64,000 nt of DNA. Origin: Streptomyces luomodiensis. Its GTDB lineage: Bacteria; Actinomycetota; Actinomycetes; Streptomycetales; Streptomycetaceae. The position numbers and the translations under genes are program-made. The notes under the pieces are model-generated. The model was given only the letters and a program-made list of their open reading frames with translations. It had not been told where the DNA came from and did not search any database. The stretch is from contig NZ_CP117522.1 in the NCBI RefSeq assembly GCF_031679605.1, positions 434,001 to 498,000 of the forward strand, in the 5' to 3' direction. Of this stretch, positions 61,635 through 64,000 are shown piece after piece. Positions within the stretch are counted from its first letter, which is position 1. Every line of letters begins with the position of its first letter.

Positions 61635-62603
61635 CTACCGGGGAAGCAGAACGACCTTACCGAACGGTTTTCCGCTCTCCACCCACCGCAGTGCCGCATC
61701 GGCCTCGGTGAGCGGGAAACGGCGGTCGATCACGGCCGAGAGCCGGCCTTCCTCCAGCAGAGCGACGATCCTCTTCCAGGAGAGTGCGAGGTCCTCCGGG
61801 GCCACCGAATTCAGGCTGAACGCGAAGAGTGTCGGTGACCGGTGGAAATCGCGCAGCAGCGGCTCCAGGGACGCCACCTCGGGAGCGCCGCCGACGCCGC
61901 CGCAGAGGATGTAACGGCCGTTGGGCCGCAGGAGTGCCAGATGGTCGGCCAGGTCCGGGCCGGCGACCGTGTCCACGACGACGTCGTAGGTCTCACCGGC
62001 CGGCGCGGAGTCGTCGTCGGAACCGGCGGTGGCCGGCCGCGTCCGGTCGACGATGTGCGCGGCCCCCAGATCCCGCAGACGTGCGCCACGGGCCGGCGCC
62101 GAGGTGACGGCCGTGACCTCGGCCCCGCGCGCACGAGCGATCTGGGTGGCGAGCACGCCGATCCCGCCGCCGGCGCCACGGACCAGCACACGGTCTCCGG
62201 CCGTCGCTCCCACCCGGTGGAGGGCGATCTCGGCAACCATCGCGTTCACACCCGCCGCGACCGCGTCGACCGCGTCGATGCTCCCCGGAACCGTGAGCAC
62301 CCGGTCGGCCTCGGTGACGACCTTCTCGGCGTAACCGCCGAAGGCGGGCAGGGCCAGCACCCGGCGCCCGACCAGCCCTTCGGGCACGTCCGGCCCGACC
62401 GCCGCCACACGGCCGACGACTTCCAGGCCCGGCACCGAGCCCACACCGGGGAAGTAGGCGTACTCCCCCCGCCGGGCCATGACGTCCACGTACCCGGCGC
62501 CGATCGCGTCGACGTCGACGAGCACCTGGCCACGGCCGGGAACCGGTTCCGGCGCGTCGACCACGGCGAGTTCCGCGGACGACCTGACAACAACGGCTTT
62601 CAC
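61635..62603 (-). CDS. Zinc-independent MDR quinone oxidoreductase
   Basis: A 322-residue medium-chain dehydrogenase/reductase of the quinone reductase group. GroES-like N-terminal domain (AIGAGYVDVMARRGEYAYF, VPGLEVVGRVAAVG), NADPH site VLVRGAGGGIGVLATQIARA in two blocks, and a C-terminal FPLTEADAALRWVESGKPFGKVVL. The zinc-ligand cysteines are absent, as expected. Start ATG 62603. It is the first gene of an operon with the TetR gene, likely a redox or electrophile detoxification unit. Confidence 0.88.
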   Translation of the reverse strand: MKAVVVRSSAELAVVDAPEPVPGRGQVLVDVDAIGAGYVDVMARRGEYAYFPGVGSVPGLEVVGRVAAVGPDVPEGLVGRRVLALPAFGGYAEKVVTEADRVLTVPGSIDAVDAVAAGVNAMVAEIALHRVGATAGDRVLVRGAGGGIGVLATQIARARGAEVTAVTSAPARGARLRDLGAAHIVDRTRPATAGSDDDSAPAGETYDVVVDTVAGPDLADHLALLRPNGRYILCGGVGGAPEVASLEPLLRDFHRSPTLFAFSLNSVAPEDLALSWKRIVALLEEGRLSAVIDRRFPLTEADAALRWVESGKPFGKVVLLPR

Positions 62604-62626
62604 TGCGACTCCTCACGCATCCATTC

Positions 62627-62643
62627 CGTTCCGGATCGGAACG
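62627..62643 (-). promoter_or_regulatory. Operator of the MDR/TetR operon
   Basis: CGTTCCG-GAT-CGGAACG is a perfect 17-base palindrome with 7-base arms, 24 bases upstream of the quinone reductase start. It is the likely site of the TetR protein at 60971. Confidence 0.75.
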
Positions 62644-62664
62644 TTATGCTGGTATCCACCGAGC

Positions 62665-62935
62665 GTCAAGGCCGTCGGCCGGCCGGTGGCCGCGCTGACG
62701 GTCGTCGACGGCGGCGGCTACGCCGAGGTGGTGCGCACGTCCGCGGACCTGGTCGCGAGACGGGGCGTGCCCTGTGCCGCGCGGTGCGGGCCGTGGCGCG
62801 GGGAACCCTGCGGGTGCGGGTCGAGGACGGACCTGCCGCTGGAGCGGGCCGCCGAGGCACACCGCCGCATCGAGTCGAGTCGAGTCGAGTCGGGTCGGGT
62901 CGGGTCGGACCATCGGCACGCTGGTACTCGGCGTC
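62665..62935 (+). pseudogene. Broken MDR oxidoreductase
   Basis: On the plus strand, VAALTVVDGGGYAEVVRTSADLVAR matches part of the N-terminal MDR domain in two blocks. Later, LPLERAAEAHRRIES and, in another frame, IGTLVLGVAT match the C-terminal end. The NADPH-binding middle (about 170 residues) is missing, and the two C-terminal pieces are out of frame across a 5-base tandem repeat. It is another copy of the gene type found just to its left. Confidence 0.6.
62871..62908 (+). repeat. 5-base tandem repeat, CGAGT/CGGGT
   Basis: Four copies of CGAGT followed by three of CGGGT and a partial one, within the broken MDR gene. A gain or loss of a unit changes the reading frame. It lies exactly where family members have ESGR and the frame shifts, so slippage here probably contributed to inactivation. 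Confidence 0.8.
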
Positions 62936-63206
62936 GCGACACGGTGAGCGCATGGCGGGTGACCCGCTCTTTCCGGGTGGATCAGGAGCCGGGCGGCCGC
63001 GCCTCATCTGCGGCCGCCCCCGCCGTCGTGCCCGCTGCCGCCCCCGCCGTTGTGCCCGTGCACCGGCCGGCGGGGCCCGCCTTGGGCAGCCGCATAAGGC
63101 CCGCTGGAGTCCGTGGCGGGAAAGCCGAGGCGAGGAAGTCGGCGGCGGCCGAGGGGCGCGGGCGTCCGGCTTCCGGCCTGTGTCGAGCCTGGGTAACCTC
63201 GCGAGA

Positions 63207-64000
63207 ATGACCGGAGACTGGACCGCGGGAACGGCTCCGCCGCTGTACGGCCGGAGCAGCCAACGGCAAGCTGTGGCCGCACTGTTGGACCGGGTACGGG
63301 CGAGCGGGGCGGACCGGCCGCGGACCGGTCGGCCGGCCCCCGGGCGGGCGCCGGGAACGAACGGGCCGGACCGGCGGCGGGCGGACGTCCGCGTCCTGGT
63401 CGTGACCGGGGAGCGGGGCTGCGGCCGGACCGCCCTCCTCGAGCACGCGGCACTCCGCTTCGACGCGGGTCCTGTGCTCCGAGTGCCGGGCGGCGCACCG
63501 CGGCCCCACGGCCCGTACGGCATCCGGCAGGCCCTGTCCGAGGCGGCGGCGCGGGCCGGCTGCCCGTCCGCCGAGGGGCCGGACACCGCGACGGCGCCCG
63601 ACGCGCTGCTCCACATCCTGCGGGCCGCGGCCCGGCGGGCGCCGGTTCTGGTGTGTGCCGACGACGCGCACCTGTGGGACCCGGCGTCCCGCGCGGCACT
63701 CGGCCAGGTGGCGCGGCATCTGCACACCGCGGGCCCGGTGGGGCTGATCCTGGCGGTGGCCGGACCGCGCTCGGTGGACCGCGACCTGACCGGGCTGCCG
63801 GTGGTGCACGTGGGCCCGCTGTCCCGGGCCCGGTCCGCCGCGCTGCTGTACGACCTCGTCGGCCCGTCGGTGGACCCGGCCGTCCGTGACGCGCTGCTGG
63901 AGGAGGCCGAGGGGAATCCGGCCCTGCTGACCGCCCTGGCCCGTCGTCTGTCCGCCGCCGAGCTGTGCGGGCGCCGCCCGCTGCCGCGGCCGTTGGCGGA
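63207..64000 (+). CDS. LAL-type (AAA ATPase) transcriptional regulator, 3' end beyond the window
   Basis: About 264 residues of the N-terminal ATPase part of a large LuxR-type (LAL) regulator. It opens with PPLYGRSSQRQAVAALLDR, then a Walker A-like loop VTGERGCGRTALLEHAAL in which the usual lysine is arginine. Walker B is VLVCADDAHLWDPASRAAL, followed by VGPLSRARSAALL and EAEGNPALLTALARR. An Arg/Pro-rich insert separates the start from Walker A. The LuxR DNA-binding domain would lie past the right edge. ATG 63207 with GCGAGA upstream. Confidence 0.82.
   Translation, partial: MTGDWTAGTAPPLYGRSSQRQAVAALLDRVRASGADRPRTGRPAPGRAPGTNGPDRRRADVRVLVVTGERGCGRTALLEHAALRFDAGPVLRVPGGAPRPHGPYGIRQALSEAAARAGCPSAEGPDTATAPDALLHILRAAARRAPVLVCADDAHLWDPASRAALGQVARHLHTAGPVGLILAVAGPRSVDRDLTGLPVVHVGPLSRARSAALLYDLVGPSVDPAVRDALLEEAEGNPALLTALARRLSAAELCGRRPLPRPLA

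Noticed and set aside
62944..63206. Small minus-strand gene ending in GGGGSGHDGGGGRR
   Set aside because: Its sequence is low-complexity, no plausible start with ribosome-binding site was found, and its frame continues antisense to the LAL gene.
1..64000. CRISPR arrays, insertion sequences, integrases or transposases
   Set aside because: None of the translated frames show transposase or integrase motifs, and no regularly spaced repeat array was seen.

Overview
The window is high-GC actinomycete DNA and looks like a Streptomyces chromosome arm. Coding regions have a strong third-position G/C preference, GTG starts and 4-base stop/start overlaps are frequent, and small repressor genes (TetR, ROK, XRE, YheO, LAL types) sit beside the genes they probably control. 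Secreted polysaccharide-degrading enzymes are also present. No rRNA, intact tRNA, insertion sequence, prophage or CRISPR array was seen. Five decayed genes and many single-copy catabolic or efflux modules suggest an accessory, actively rearranging region.

Left end (1-5.8 kb, minus strand): a probable small natural-product cluster. It runs ABC ATPase, SbnA-like PLP enzyme, argininosuccinate-lyase-family enzyme, ATP-grasp ligase (cut by the left edge). The last three are joined by GTGA overlaps, and a LuxR-type regulator lies upstream. The set fits making L-2,3-diaminopropionate with aspartate as nitrogen donor, then ligating it; this is an inference. Next come a secreted HAD phosphatase, a PatB-type C-S lyase, a GNAT protein and an unusual P450 with ExxW in place of ExxR (6-10.6 kb). 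A flavin-dependent sulfur-type module follows (10.7-14.3 kb): LLM monooxygenase, aldo-keto reductase, a truncated acyl-CoA-dehydrogenase-like monooxygenase and a flavin reductase. A PEP-mutase/isocitrate-lyase family enzyme with a BASS transporter follows.

16.7-26 kb is an alpha-galactoside module on the minus strand: two permeases, binding lipoprotein, GH36 alpha-galactosidase, ROK regulator and Gfo/Idh/MocA oxidoreductase. It diverges from a secreted DUF4832-type protein. 26.1-29.1 kb holds a YheO-type regulator with D-threo-3-hydroxyaspartate dehydratase-like and threonine/hydroxyaspartate dehydratase genes. 29.2-33.4 kb holds XRE and TetR regulators, an aldo-keto reductase, an EamA exporter and a small four-cysteine secreted protein resembling tendamistat. 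33.7-34.6 kb is a decayed ctaC-ctaD pair. A secreted pectate lyase preceded by LacI-type operators, two SDRs and a TetR/esterase pair follow.

40.5-47.9 kb contains two efflux units, MFS-FAD monooxygenase (+) and MMPL-histidine kinase-response regulator (-). Both are preceded by the same roughly 170-base leader in opposite orientations, the most striking unexplained non-coding feature here. 48-64 kb holds an AI-2E-family permease, a methyltransferase, a Tat-exported GH3 beta-glucosidase and a decayed PiT phosphate transporter. After these come a GAF-PP2C phosphatase, an NmrA-type reductase with twin palindromes and an MFS transporter. A TetR-controlled Rox-like monooxygenase with RidA, and a TetR-controlled quinone reductase, follow. 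The window ends with a broken MDR gene carrying a 5-base tandem repeat and the start of a LAL-type ATPase regulator. Within most modules a regulator, its palindromic operator and its target can all be seen.
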